Shown here one piece after another: positions 50,751-63,200 of a stretch of DNA of 64,000 nt. The stretch is from NCBI GenBank assembly GCA_013397795.1, contig VZTJ01003578.1:1-64000 (forward strand), given 5' to 3'. Source of the DNA: Orthonyx spaldingii (taxonomy: Eukaryota > Chordata > Aves > Passeriformes > Orthonychidae). The notes beneath the pieces are model-generated. The model ran no database searches. It was not told the DNA's origin and saw nothing but the letters and a program-made list of their open reading frames with translations. The translations under genes were made by a program, and so were the position numbers. Each line of letters begins with the position of its first letter. Within the stretch, counting starts at the first letter, position 1.

Positions 50751-53700
50751 GCTGAGCATGTACATACACAAAAACTTATATACCCAACATCCCTCCCAAG
50801 TTAATCCATGACACAAATTCTTGGCTTTGAAATACTGAAATACTTAAATCATCAACACAGTCTTACTTTTTTTTTTAATTATTCATCACACCATGAAAGC
50901 CACTTTTCTGTCAAGGTAGACAGCCTCTTCAGGGGAAAGGAAAATAAAATGAAAAAAAGTGGGAAAACCACTAAAAGGCTTGCAACCTTTAAAAATTCCC
51001 CAAACAACTGCATCTCTCTAAGCCAGCATTTGCTAACAGTGTCACTGTATTCAGCTTTTTTCTGTGCCTGCCACTAAGCAGCACATTCAAAGAGATAGTC
51101 CTAAAGACTTCTCAAAGGCCAAGACCTGAACCTTTACCCTGAAGCAGTCCCCTCTACCCATCCACCCACCTCCCCTACCTCATTACCCCCTTACTGAGGA
51201 CTTACACAGTAGACAAAGTCAGTTACCGAAAAGAACATTCTGCCTATTTTAATGCTAAATCTTCAATAAAATCCTCACCACGACTCAGTTAGAAAGATTA
51301 GATGATCACTGGTTGAGCTGTCAATATCCTGTAAGTAAAAGAAAAAGATTTAGTGTTAAACAGCAGCTGTATTTTCACTTAGCTACGCAGACATTTCATT
51401 GCCACTTTGCCATATTGGCTTATGTCTGGGTGTTTGAATAAAAATAGCTAATGTGCTTGCTTGTTACACCATGAAATAAAGTGCACAAAGGAATTGCCAG
51501 GACTGGTTTTGCCCATGAAAGGCAATGGTCATTAAAAGCTTGTATTTGCAGAAGGCTGTCAGAGGAGCAGCATGCCTGTGCTTCCTCCACAGCTTTCTAT
51601 AGGTGTAACCATACATGAGGCAGCAGGGAAAAAGACACCACACATTTCCTCATTTCACAACAAGTCACACCTGCAGGAGAGCTGGCAAGTTATGCGTGCC
51701 TCACTTGCAGAAAAACACTAAAATCCTGTAAATTTGAGGGGGTGGAAAAATGCATGTCTGTCTCTTCATGGAAATAGTATACTGAAAAAATGTGCAATGA
51801 CAGTAATAGTTAATCAGTATTTCACCACTTTCTTTTGCTGTTCTGACCAGTATCTTGGAGACTTGAACTTGTACTCCTGTTTTTTTCATCCCTGTTTTTC
51901 TTGAAGGAGTTAAATTTCTTTCAGTAATATTTTGACAGGAAACAGGCAACAAATGGACTACTCATACAACCATGTTTGGGCTGGATAGGCATATTTTTCA
52001 GGCATCTTCAAATAGGTCTACCTGGAAATCACAGCAGAGAGCGAAGTGAGCCACACTGAGGAAACAGGCTTTGTCACCTGGATGGTAACCAAACACGGAT
52101 CTAAAGCGTGGCATTGTATCTCTAACATTATGAACTATCTAACAAGCAGAACAGAGAACTGAGAAGCTGACAGCATGCCCACACTGTGTCATCCACAAGA
52201 AGTCAGGGATTTTCACCAGCTGGACAAGAGACATCACTCCACCAACCAGAAAAATCAGACCTATTCTGCTGAAAAGCTACATGCAAGAAAAACCAAAATG
52301 AAAAAAGTGAGACAGTGAAAAACAAACAAGGTAGCAGTAGAAAGTATAAGTACCAGCAGCTCTATTAGCTTTATTAGACTTTATTGTAAGTCTCCTACTA
52401 GCCAGGAGAACATGAAGTTTACCAGCTCTCATAAGGACAGTGCCCATCTGCCTTCAGCTGCCTTGTCTTCCGGAGATACAGGACTATGAACATACAGGCC
52501 ACTTGCTGGAAATTACCCTTCTCCAGCAAGGCCTCCCAACACCCACTGCATAAAAGTCTTAGAGATTTTAGGAAACTGACATGACGTGGGAGTAGCCTGG
52601 GAGAAAAGGGAAGAAGGTCTGGGGTCCTCTCGCTAGGAGAACAGACTTACCGTCAATGCAGAACTCCACGCAGACTATGGGAAGAGAGACTTCCACAGCC
52701 TATCCTCAGTTTGGAGCACACCTGCCTTACACACAAGGTCTTGTGACAGGTGGGGAGAGCCCTCCTAAAGTGGGGACACCATTTGCCTTCTGCTGATCTG
52801 GATTCAGTCTGTTGCATATTTTGAAACTTATTAGAACCCAACAACATGTCAACCCAATGCATGAAGATTACTGCTGCACTCCTTTGCTGGAAGGGTTTTT
52901 CTTCTTGCTTAAAAATTGGCAAACATTCATGAATCTTTGTGGAAACCAAGCTGAAGATTATTCTGTTTGCTCCCCAACTGTTCATAGTAAGAGGCCTCTA
53001 CCTCTCTTAGTTTGGAAAGGCACTTCAGAGTAGGATGGCATTAGAAGAATGACATGTAACACAAAGTTTCTTCCCTCTCCACCTCTCTTCCCTCCCAGTT
53101 TTCCAGAGTTCAAACAGACTCCCACAAAAGTCAGGGACAGCAAAGCTGGAAAGCAAGAGAAAACACTGTCCCAAGCATGATTTTTCAAGTATGGAGGTAT
53201 GAAACCCCAGCACCTGCGCACTTGTAACAAAACACCTGTGGGAACTGGATAGGTGATGGGTGCTATATGTATTCCAGGTAGCATTAATAGAATGAGAGGA
53301 AAGTAATCCCATGCCTGTTCTTCAGGCAAACATTCTTGATGATTTCAATCCACCTCTGATTAAGGCTGAGAGAAGCCCTCTGAAGTGTAGTTCAGACTCT
53401 TTGTATATATTTGTAAGATGGTGTTTAGAAGAGGGGTGCCTGTCCTGCTTGAGGGACTGCCCAAACCTAGTGAAATGTGGACTATGGTGGAAGGCACACC
53501 CCTGCAGGGACTATCTTGCAGGTAAAAACCCAAGTCCTGGTATGGGATTTGAGTCTACAAAGTCTGGGGTGAACGATTCTTACCGCTAGCAATCAAGAAG
53601 CAAAAACAACCCTCAGGCTATTAAAAGCATGGCATTTATATTCCTAACACAATGAACTATTCAGCCCTTAAACATGCTTTACTAGGGTTTCAGCAGGAGC

Positions 53701-56700
53701 AAAATGCAGCACTGAATCAATTTTATCCAGAATAGTGTGGGAGGAGGGATAGTTCCTTTCCTATTTTGAGAGCAACATCTATGCTACACATGCAGAGCCA
53801 AAGCCTTCTAATCCAGCAGGCTGAATTCATACTAGTTATTCAAACTCAAGAACGTGTGCATAAAAGGAATTTCATACAATTAGCCCCCGATGTCCTCCTC
53901 AGTTTATGCTCTCTGTAAAGTTCTCATTCCAGTGTTGCTACATTACACACTCAGACCCATCTTTCTGCCTCTCACAATGCCTTCAGTAATGTAAAAACAT
54001 TAGACAAGCAGGCAGAGATATGTAAAAAGAGAACATCTGTTCTGCCACTGATCTACCATTTAGTCAACAGGCTCAATTCATAGCTCATTATTGTAAAGCA
54101 AAAATCAAGTCAAGCACAATGAAAACGGGTAACGCTATTTCAGTCTCAGTACTAGAAAATGTGTCAATTTTCTGCCAAACTAATGTAATGGAACACAGTT
54201 CCATTAGGATTTTATGAAGAAATTTTTCATATTATTTTAGCAGACCATCACTCTGGCTACCGTGCAAAAAGATCTTATGGAGAGAAAAAAAGACATTTAT
54301 TCGCAACTAATGAAAGCTTCTGCACATCTCTACTTTTGTACCTTTATTTGCTAAACAAATGACAGAAGTTTATGTCTTCAGCTTGAAAGCAAAGAAGGGT
54401 GCAAACACACCTGAGGAGGTCTGCAAGGAACTGATCCTGGTTTATAAGGAACAGCATGAAAACTGATACGGCACAGGGAAAGATTAGTTCCAAAAACACA
54501 CTTGGAGAGAAGCTGTGTAAGTCACTGGCAAGATGTCATACTGTAACCAGGAAAGAGCAGAGATAACTGAATTCCCCTCAAAGCAGAACCTTGTTTTAGG
54601 AGTTCCTTTCATACCTTACAGCTTGGGACAGTGAAAGCACAGAAAAGCAGCACCATGGGAGCTTGGGAATGTCTCCGCTGAATCCCCGCAGCCCCACCGG
54701 AAAGCTCCCATCACTGAAACAACACTCTTTCCCCTCTTTCCTAGCTTGCCCAATTACTAATTTTGGTGGGGTTTTTTTTCAGCTGCCAGAGCATTTCATA
54801 GGGACACAACATGGAAGGCTGCCAGCCTTCCCAGAGCCAGCTCTGAGTAGGACACTCTTGGCTCAGCAGCACAAGGAAACACAGGGCCTTGAATTCACGC
54901 CCATCTTTGCTCTTGTCCTCCATATACACACCCTACATGCAGATTTGCTCTGTGCCCTGAACAGTAATTCACTGGTGCTCAACACCATCTCCACTGGAGA
55001 CCATGATATCTGCCAGCAAGCCCTACCCAATGGCAAACCAAGAACTGCTCAGATTAAAACTAGGCAAATCTAGAAGTTAAGATGTCAGACTTGACCAGTA
55101 ATATCTATTTTTTGCTTCCTTCAGGTGTTAACGGAACTTACAGAGTAACTATAATAGAGATTTGGTATTTGGAGCTGACAAGACAATACCAATGTAAAGA
55201 TCAGACATGGTGAAGCAGAGAAGTGGTGACATGAGCTGCCCTGTTGCCATGACTGTCCTCAGAGAGCAGGAATCCTGCAGGAGCACATGGCATCAGAGCC
55301 TTCTCCCTTGCTTCAGAGCCGGTTTGATCTCCATTAGCTGTGGTATCGGGGTGGGGATACTATTACACTGGTAAAACCCTGGGGAGAGGGTCCCCCAAGT
55401 GAAGCTGCCTGCACTCAGTGTTCACCGTGTTGCAAATGGCCCCTGGTCTTCAGTCAATTAACAGCTTTAGTCCAGAACAACATCCTGACACACACCACCA
55501 GGCCAGCCATCACCTGTGGCTTTTGATTTGTGCAGAAAGTAGAGGCCATGTATGCAACTGGCAGCCCTAAAGGATGATACGTTACTCTTCCTTTATGAGG
55601 GGGATACCAAACAAACCACAGAAATACTAGTGATACTGATATGCACTTATCGATATTTAAAATATTCTACAGAAACCGTCCACGTCCCAACACTCATTCT
55701 GGAAGCAATCCCCAAGGAATTGTTGGGAAAGTAAATGTACCATTTGACACATTAGGGACATGCTTACTTTCCTATTACCAAGAAAACCAGCCTATTGAAA
55801 ATTCTTCTTAAATAATTAAGGATGTAGCATTACACAACCCTGCACAAAATACTACAAGATTTCAAGAAGCATTTAGTCACTATCATAACAACAAATCCAT
55901 AGGGGCAGATTCAGTGGAGTCACAGTCCAAACCCACGTTTCTTTCAAAGGATGAAAAAAAAGTGGAAAAGAAAAAGGAAAGTATATGTCAATCCTTCCAC
56001 ACCTCATCCTTTGACAGTAACTACTCTATGCCATCTGGCTATTAAAGACTGTCAGCACTTGAAGAATATCCATGATGCTTTCCTGACTGCTTCTACAGAA
56101 AGGAAAAAGAAAAAAAGTTCTAGAAAATTCAGCTGACATACTATAAAGTGAAAGCTATCATCCTGCTGCCTCCTTTTTCTTGGGGGGATAAAAATGCTTA
56201 ATCTGTGCATATTGTATTTCTTAGCAAAACTGTATTTTGAAAGCAGTGAATATTGCTGAATTAGTGTGAGGATTATGGCATTTGAACTTTAAAAGCTCAG
56301 GTGATGGAGCAAAGCCCTCACCCTGCACACACTTCTTACTGCCCAACGTGATGAAGCAGAGCTCACTTCGAGATAAATGCAAGCAACAGAAACCAACGTC
56401 TAACTTGGCTATCTGACATTTCTTACAAAGGCCGAGAAGAGAGCTTGAATTTAGCCCCTGAGGGCTTCGGAAGGCCTACGTGAACCTCTTATCTGATAGA
56501 CAGAGGAGTGACTGGCACATTTCACATCCAGTTTCCAGTGACTCCGTATGACTTCACTCCCCCTGTGAGCAGCAGCACAGAGCTCCCAGGGCAGAGCCGA
56601 TTTGCCAAGGAAGGTGCACAGGCACATGGCAGATACAACCACAACTCCTCCCACAGGCTGAGGGTTGGCACCCCGCCGGGGCTGGCAGGGGAGACAGAGC

Positions 56701-58586
56701 TCCCAGCGAAATCCATTTAACACATTCCTGCACAGCTTCTGCTGATACCGTCCCCATGGTCAGGCCAAGCTAAAAGCAAACACCCCTGCCCGGCCAGCTG
56801 TCTGCTGAAAGAAGAGCATGCACTTTACCGAAAAAAAGATAACTGAGCTCACTATCTCCTAGAGAAGTTTTTCTGGTGTGATTTTGTTCCATTACATCTG
56901 CTTAGGCAACTAACAAAAGCAGAGCTACTGGAGCAGGAACATACTCAGGTATTCTTATACAATATGTTACGTTTTTAAATGCTTGGTTTGTTTTTCTGGA
57001 CCTTTCCATATGTATTAAACCATACAGCATTTTGAAGATACCACCTCTAGCACAGGAACTGACACCTTCTCTGCTACTTTTACTTATTTGTTCATTTAAA
57101 AGGGGACTTTTAAATTGTGTATTAAGATTTACTAAAGCACTATTGTATTAAACAAACATAACAAGTGGAACTTAACTACAACTCAGATCTATTTCTTATA
57201 GGTTCCATCCTCAACATATTAATAAGCATACTCAGTAAATGCAAGATTTACTTGTGAATATCACTATTCTCTGTAACTTTTGTCATTAAAAATGAAAGCT
57301 AAAAATACATGTACACCTCCTTGTTGCATACTTCGCTCCACATTCAAGCAGAAACTCCCAGACAACCAACATAAACAACTGTGACCAATGTTTCAATCTC
57401 CAATGGGCAGTGGGATGAACACCATAAAAAGAAATTAAGACCTACTATTTTTCCACCTCCCCTCAAAACACAAGAGTCTAAACCAACTCCTGTTTGGTCA
57501 GTTGTGACTTTATAAACTCCGTATCTACCAAACCACACACTGCCAGGAACAGCATAAATCTCAGAGCAAGGATTACAAAATCATTTTGGGGTTTTGGTTG
57601 GGGTTTTCTCTTTTAAGAACCCCAACACACATTCTTGCAAAGAGAAACAGTTCAATCTGCTTTTAGGTTTCAAAACTAGCACAGATCTATTTATTCTGCT
57701 GGGTATACACCGAATGTTTGAACAAAAAAAGTTAGTCATAGGTCAGACAATACAGCTTGCTATGACTACACCCTTCATTTGAAGGAAAACCAAAAAGATC
57801 GATTTTATATTTCAAACAGCTGAAACAACGGTAAAAGAAAGTCAGTTCTCCTGGGCTTTGCTTAAAAAAAAAAAAGTTAAAAAGAAAATTAAAAAAAATC
57901 ATTTTTAAAAATCCCAGCTTCTTATCTAACATCTACCCGAATGTTTTCTGGCCGCTGAAAAATCCTGCCATTGGTCAGACTCGGCAACAGGCACATCCCG
58001 TACACCTGGCGATGCGCGCTCAGCCCCGCATCCCCGGCCTGGGGGGGACAAAGCCGGCAGCGGGGATCTGTCAGGCCGCGGCCGGCAGCTCAGGCGAGCG
58101 CGATGCCAGGTTAACAATTCTCAATTTGCCTCCCTCCTGGACGCCGCGGCAGCCCTCCATTTTGTCAGCCGCCTCAATTTAAACGTTTTCCAAGTCGAAG
58201 GCAGAACTTCAACGTTTCTTCGGGAGCCCTCCGGGGCTTTAAAGCATCCCCGAGCACTCGGCGCGGCGCGCTCGGAGCCAGCGATCCGGGCTAAGTTTAG
58301 CAGCGTAGCCGCGCACGCCGCGGCTCCCGAGCAGCGCCGAGCCCCCCGCGGGGCAGCCCGCGGGCTCCCTCCCATCGCTTCTCCCGGCGGCGCCTCCTCC
58401 CGCCCCGCGCTCCGCCGGCGCCCGGCTTCCTCCCCGCACGGCGAGAGGCAGGTGGATGTCGGCAGGAGGGGAAGGAAGGGACGGGTGGCAGAAGGGTGCC
58501 GGCAGCAGGTAGGGAGGGCAGCGCGGGGCAGCCGCCGGTGCCGTGCGGTGCCTGTGCCGTTCCCCCTCCCTCCGGCCCCCGTTCTT

Positions 58587-58600
58587 ACCACCTGCGGAGG
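58587..58600 (-). other. DUSP16: Candidate splice donor of DUSP16 non-coding exon 1
   Basis: On the minus strand the CpG island contains CCGCAGGTGGTAAGAACG. It offers GTG|gtaaga (exon end 58,589) and, three bases earlier, CAG|gtggta. The GTAAGA site is the best minus-strand donor I noticed in the island and would start the long intron 1. It is based on consensus alone. Confidence 0.4.
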
Positions 58601-58690
58601 CGGCCGGAGCCCGCCCGGGCCGGGGCAGCGACCTGTCCACTGCGGGCGCTCTCCTCCGGAGGTGAGGGGGCGGCGGGGAAGGGCATGCGG

Positions 58691-58723
58691 GAGGAGGGAG
58701 AGAGAGAGAGAGAGGGAGGGAGG
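58691..58723 (+). repeat. GA-rich microsatellite in the CpG island
   Basis: GAGGAGGGAGAGAGAGAGAG continues into GAGGGAGGGAGG. GA repeats near vertebrate promoters are often nucleosome-poor. No specific role can be read from it here. Confidence 0.8.
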
Positions 58724-58994
58724 AATAAAAATACACAAAAATATAACCCAACTTTTTCTTTGAAAGCTTCAACTTTTATTATTATCNCAGCCCGGCCCGG
58801 CTCGGCCCCCCCAGCGCCCCTCGCACCCTCCCGGCTTGGCTTCCACGGGTCGGGGATCCGTGCGCTGCTTCGGCACTTACTGTGTCACACCTGTCGGTCT
58901 GTCAGCCTGTCCCCTCGGCAAGGATACAAGTAATTATCAAAAATAAAAGTAATTACAAAGAGCCCAGCAGCCTCGCCGCTGCCGCCCGAAACAA

Positions 58995-59131
58995 NNNNNN
59001 NNNNNNNNNNNNNNNNNNNNNNNNNNNNNNNNNNNNNNNNNNNNNNNNNNNNNNNNNNNNNNNNNNNNNNNNNNNNNNNNNNNNNNNNNNNNNNNNNNNN
59101 NNNNNNNNNNNNNNNNNNNNNNNNNNNNNNN
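58995..59131. other. Assembly gap (137 N)
   Basis: This is a run of unknown bases inside the CpG island, between GC-rich sequence and an A/T homopolymer-rich flank. It removes part of the probable first exon or promoter. Single Ns also occur at 4,178, 40,369 and 58,787. Confidence 0.99.
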
Positions 59132-59360
59132 CAAAATTAAAAAATAAAAAAAAAAAAAGTTTTTCCGCTTTTTTTTTTTTTTCTAAGAGTGGGAATCGTG
59201 AAGGTGGGAGGAGAGAGGAGCAGAAAAAGGAAACATTTGGAGCTTTAGAGCTCTCTTTTCCCTCTCCTTCCCCCCTCCCTCCCAAGACGGCTTGAAAAAA
59301 TTAAAAGGGGACAGTGATGAGGGGTACACACACACCGAAAAGCTCGGGAGGAGGGAAAAA

Positions 59361-59431
59361 GTTTGGGGGGGGTTGGGTTTTTCTGTGTGTGTGTTTGGTC
59401 TTTTTGTTTGTTTGGGGGTTTTTGTTTTTTT
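59361..59431 (+). repeat. G/T-rich low-complexity tract
   Basis: The tract is G8-TT-G3, then TGTGTGTGTG, then T-rich sequence with a G5 run and T7, on the plus strand between the two GC-rich blocks of the island. Three or four G runs could in principle form a quadruplex, but the spacing is poor. Confidence 0.7.
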
Positions 59432-59551
59432 AAAGCGTTTGGTTCCCAGAATGATCCAAACGACGACAAGCACCCAGAAAGCGCAGGCACAAGCAGAGGA
59501 ACGAAAGAGAGAAAAGAGTTTTGCTGGTCAGTAAACTTCAAGCTGCTGGGA

Positions 59552-59599
59552 TGAGGTCATTGGTGTAAAAATAAAGCGATGGCGTCATTTGAAACCAAT
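59552..59599. promoter_or_regulatory. CRE-like and CCAAT-box cluster
   Basis: Within 48 bases the plus strand carries TGAGGTCA (59,552-59,559), ATTGG (59,559-59,563), TGGCGTCA (59,580-59,587) and CCAAT (59,595-59,599). These are two CRE-like octamers and two CCAAT boxes in opposite orientation, inside the CpG island. That pattern fits a core promoter bound by CREB/ATF and NF-Y. Which strand it drives is not clear. Confidence 0.5.
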
Positions 59600-60141
59600 C
59601 CCAGTGAATGAACTCAGCCGGGGGGTGACGGCGGGGGGAGCGGGTGAAGGAGAAAAAGGAGGAGCAGCGAGAGAGGATCCCTGCCGGGCCGCGGCGGTAG
59701 CGGCGGCCTCAGCCCGGGCGGCGGGAGGCGATGGCGGAGCCCGGGAGGGTCTCTCGCTGTCCCCGGGGGGAACACGGGCCCGCTGCCCGCGGCCTCCAGC
59801 GACGGCCTGGGAGGAGCCGCGGCCGCGGAGCGATTCAACCGAGCCGCCGCCACGGCCCTTCCCCGCCCCGCGCCCGGCCCTCGCTCCGCTCCGGGCTCTC
59901 GGCAGGGCTCGCCCCGCCCGCGGCGCTTTCCCCGCGCGGCCCGGGGGCTGCTGGGCATGTGGCGCCTGGCGACGCCTCGGCCCCGCAGCCTTGGCCCCCT
60001 CGGCCTTGGCCGCTCGACCACGTTCCCTCCCCTCCGCCCTGCACCAGCTGAGGGGGCATTTTGTTTTTACAATATGCCACTGTGCGGTGCGATGCAGAAC
60101 CACCAGGGTGTAAAGGCGTCACATCCTCCTGTGGCGGTGTT

Positions 60142-60240
60142 AACGGAATGTTTGAGGAAAGGGAAGGGAGCTTAAACGTCATCCAGTTCCAGCCCCTGGC
60201 ACTGAGGTGGGCAGAGCACCTTGTGGACCGTGTGGGACAC
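60142..60240 (-). mobile_element. Probable degenerate CR1 fragment at CpG-island edge
   Basis: GGAATGTTTGAGGAAAGGGA followed by GCTTAAACGTCATCCAGTTCC and AGCCCCTGGCA aligns by eye with the CR1 3'-end text (gaatggtttgggttggaagg, ccttaaagatcatccagttcc) in reverse orientation. The first 70 bases are convincing; the remainder is diverged. Confidence 0.6.
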
Positions 60241-63200
60241 CGGGGGCCTTTGCCCTTTAAATAACCTTGCTAAATAAATTTTAGAATCTGAAACCACCCA
60301 GTGAAAATCTGGCAGATACACAGAAGTATAAGTTAGTTTTGTCTGATGGGTATCCGTTATGGCTAGTACCAATCCAAACTAGCGAGGTACATCCTTCAGG
60401 GGCTGCATGGGTCCTGTCTGTCTTATGCATCGCTCCTCCAGGTATGACAGAATATTCTGCAGTTCTCTACTATGGGGAACCTGCCAGCACTGCTGGGTAC
60501 GCAGGACAACTTGCACACCAAAATTCAAACTCCAGGCTGTTGCCTCTCATGGCTTTTGAATCCCTGTGCCAGAAACCCTTGGAAGACAACATGAGAAAGA
60601 GGATTAACTGCATGGGTCCTTAACGTTCTTGGGGACTGCCTCTTGAAACAAAGTGCATTCGGAAAAGCACATGGCTGTCACTCACAGTATGATGGTTTGG
60701 GTGGTTGGTGTTTCAGAAAGCAGGCTCAGAATAAATTGTATGGTGGTGGGCTCTGTCCTGGCAATATTGACCAAGAACCACCTTGATGAAGGGCCTAGTG
60801 TTAAGGAGTTGTGAGCTGTCTCATGAGAAAGCCTTATTGGCACTTGTACTGAACAGTCACATCCTGTGCGAGGGAGTGCACAACATGTAGGAAAGAGAGA
60901 AGCCCAAGCTCCATGAGAGAGACAAAAGAAAGATAAAAGCAGTGAAGAAATTATGGTAAAACAATTAACACCGGGATGTTCATTATTTTGCACGTGTCCG
61001 TTTTCCAGTAGTTGAAAAGCAATTTTGCCCTTGTGTCTCAATTAACCAGTGGTCCCAAAGATGCCTTTCCCAATCCCCCAAAGCGCCTGCAGTATTAAAA
61101 ATCTGCACAATTAACTGCTGGTTAACGGAGCTAGAACTGACCCATTTTGATGAAGGGGATCAGAGAGCATGCCAGAGAAACTGGAGGTGATGGCCAGTGC
61201 CCCAGCTCTTTCAGTCCAGAAAATTGCAGGAACAAATAGTTCCAGCACGATTATCCTCACAAAGAGAAGTGGGGGGCAGCGGAGAGAAGTGCGTGGTGAG
61301 GAGAAAAGACATTTCAATTCTCTCTTCCCTTATGTCGTCTCAACTCAGTAACACCTTACGTAACAGGTTTGGGTTTTGTTTAAATTGTGAGGCTGTGAAT
61401 GTTTCCTGACTGTAAAACTGTAAGAATAATAAGTACTCGTGATATTTTGAAAATGTTTTCTTTTTAGCTGAAAAAAAGGATATATGCAGAAAAGCCTGTA
61501 CTAGAACAGCAAGTTAAAGTTTTTTCAATATAGAGTCAGGATATTTCTTTTTCCTAGTGTAATAAAGGGTGTGACAAAACCAGTGGTATCACAATTAATA
61601 CCTGCACATTGAAATTATTACTAAGAATAACTTTTTTTTTCAGCCGAGCTTGAGCCGAAAGTCTGATCTGGGAGAACATTGCAGGGTGAATCTGGACAGG
61701 TTCGTTGCTACCCTGAAGACACAAGCAGAAGGAGTCAGGAAGACTCAAACACAGCATCAGCAGACCTCACTTCATTGAGAGCAGGAGCTGCATCCTTTAC
61801 CTCCTGTTTGCAGTGGACAAAGTGTTGGCAGCTGACATCCCTTAGCTGGCCATGGCCACTCATGTAGGAGCAATAACTCCTTTGCATGTCAGAGTCTAAC
61901 TCCAGCTTAACTGGGGTTTTTTTCCCCCTATGAGAGCCGTTTGTTCCTCCCTCCCATTTGCACAGCAGGCTCCTGGAAATTATCTGAACTGCAGGTGCAA
62001 ACCAGGAAAGAGTCAGGCCTTAGTTTGGCAAATACCTGAATCCTCTGGGAGAGAGGGTACCTGGCTTTGCTGGTGTCCCTGGCTGCTGACCTTCCCTCCC
62101 CAAGTTTTTAAAGTCCGTCACTTCTATGAAATGCATTTTGCTACACTTATCATGATGAATTTTTTGGCCTAAGTTCACTGTTCCTTTTTGAGAAAATGGT
62201 ACTGAAAGAGTTAAAGTTAGTGTTCCTTTGTTGTGCCTCCTTATTAGTCTTATGAGATAGGAAGATCAGAAGTGTCTATAGGGGGTAAAACAAGGACAAA
62301 AGACATTATGCTGGCTATCCAACAGGCTGTGCAACAGCGCTTGAACTTTGACACTCCCCCACGTCCTACCCGTTCATGTCTCACTTCTGGCAGGAGTGGC
62401 TGCAAGTGTGTCACCCCTCACTGCCCCTGTGACTAGGGGGCCAGGGAGGGGCAATAGCTGGCTACTTTCAAGAGCTGGAGGTCATGCACCTTTGTTTACA
62501 AAGGTTTCTCTATTGCCAAAAGCTAGCCCAGCTTTTTGTTCCTTTTCCAGCTAATGGATTTTGTAGCACTTGATTTGGTTAATCAGTTAGCAGTGATTAA
62601 ACAGGGGAAAGATGAATGACAGCCTGAGTAACGTCATCATGGTTTCTGCGCAGTGGAAAGGAGTGGTTTGCCAGGGAAACCTCTTGCAAAATAAGCGAGA
62701 ATTGAACTATAAGCACAGAATTTACCATGCTTTAAAATCCCCTTGCGGGTTCTCACTTCCTCCTAGGGCTGAAGTGGAGTTGTTGAAGAGGTTACCATTC
62801 CCAGACAGCTCCCAGTCCCCGTCATGGCTGTCTTCTCCAAAGGCTACCTACCACATCCCCTCCCAACCTGGAAGCTGCTCACTCAATCCCTCCCAAACTT
62901 CTTTTGGCTAAAGTCAACCAGAGCAGCTTAAGCAGTTTAAATAGTAGAAGTCAGCTGTACTGGTTTGTTTTGGCTGAAATGGATTAGGGGAAACCCAAGT
63001 CACCGGACGGGAAGTGCGGTGATGACATTTTCATGGACATCTTCAGGGGCAATGGGAGGTTGGGCCTAATCTGCCTTCAGAGCAGACTTTTGCATCAGAC
63101 ATAACTGCTACCAACCATTCTTCGGGGTATTTAAAAGTAGAAATGTTGCTGAGATACCCACATTGAAACATTCATAAGACTTTTAGGAACCACTTGCTTT

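Larger units (their letters stand above)
24686..58588 (-). other. DUSP16: Likely DUSP16 intron 1 (about 34 kb)
   Basis: This is the region between the exon carrying the start codon and the CpG island. The upstream boundary uses a consensus donor (GTG|gtaaga, minus strand) at 58,588-58,587 and is inferred. Contents are CR1 fragments at 28,099, 35,714 and 37,562, a TATG/CA-type microsatellite near 47,551, a TA repeat near 50,714, poly-A at 47,480-47,498, and a 36-bp tandem repeat at 40,855. A patch richer in CpG at 56,640-56,770 could be regulatory. I see no coding exon. Confidence 0.6.
57940..60050 (-). promoter_or_regulatory. DUSP16: CpG island: probable DUSP16 promoter and non-coding exon 1
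   Basis: Base composition switches from AT-rich intron to very GC- and CpG-rich DNA in two blocks, about 57,940-58,960 and 59,600-60,050. Between them lie AT-rich pieces and an N gap. It is the only CpG island in the window and lies upstream of the coding exons, as expected for the first exon of a vertebrate MAPK phosphatase gene. GC boxes (GGGGGCGGCGGGG near 58,668) and a CCAAT/CRE-like cluster near 59,552-59,599 fit promoter function. The long open frames here on both strands are GC-driven and biased to A, P, R and G. The start site cannot be fixed from sequence, partly because of the gap. Confidence 0.75.

Noticed and set aside
54663..55073. 136-codon plus-strand open frame in intron 1
   Set aside because: No domain, no codon-level sign of selection visible, and no splice or promoter context. 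Consistent with chance.
58882..59295. Open frames running through the N gap
   Set aside because: The frame is open only because unknown bases were translated as X; there is no real coding evidence.
57926..60182. Several long open frames on both strands in the CpG island (up to 205 codons)
   Set aside because: They overlap each other on both strands, are dominated by A, P, R, G and S as expected of GC-rich DNA, and carry no domain. They are composition shadows of the island.
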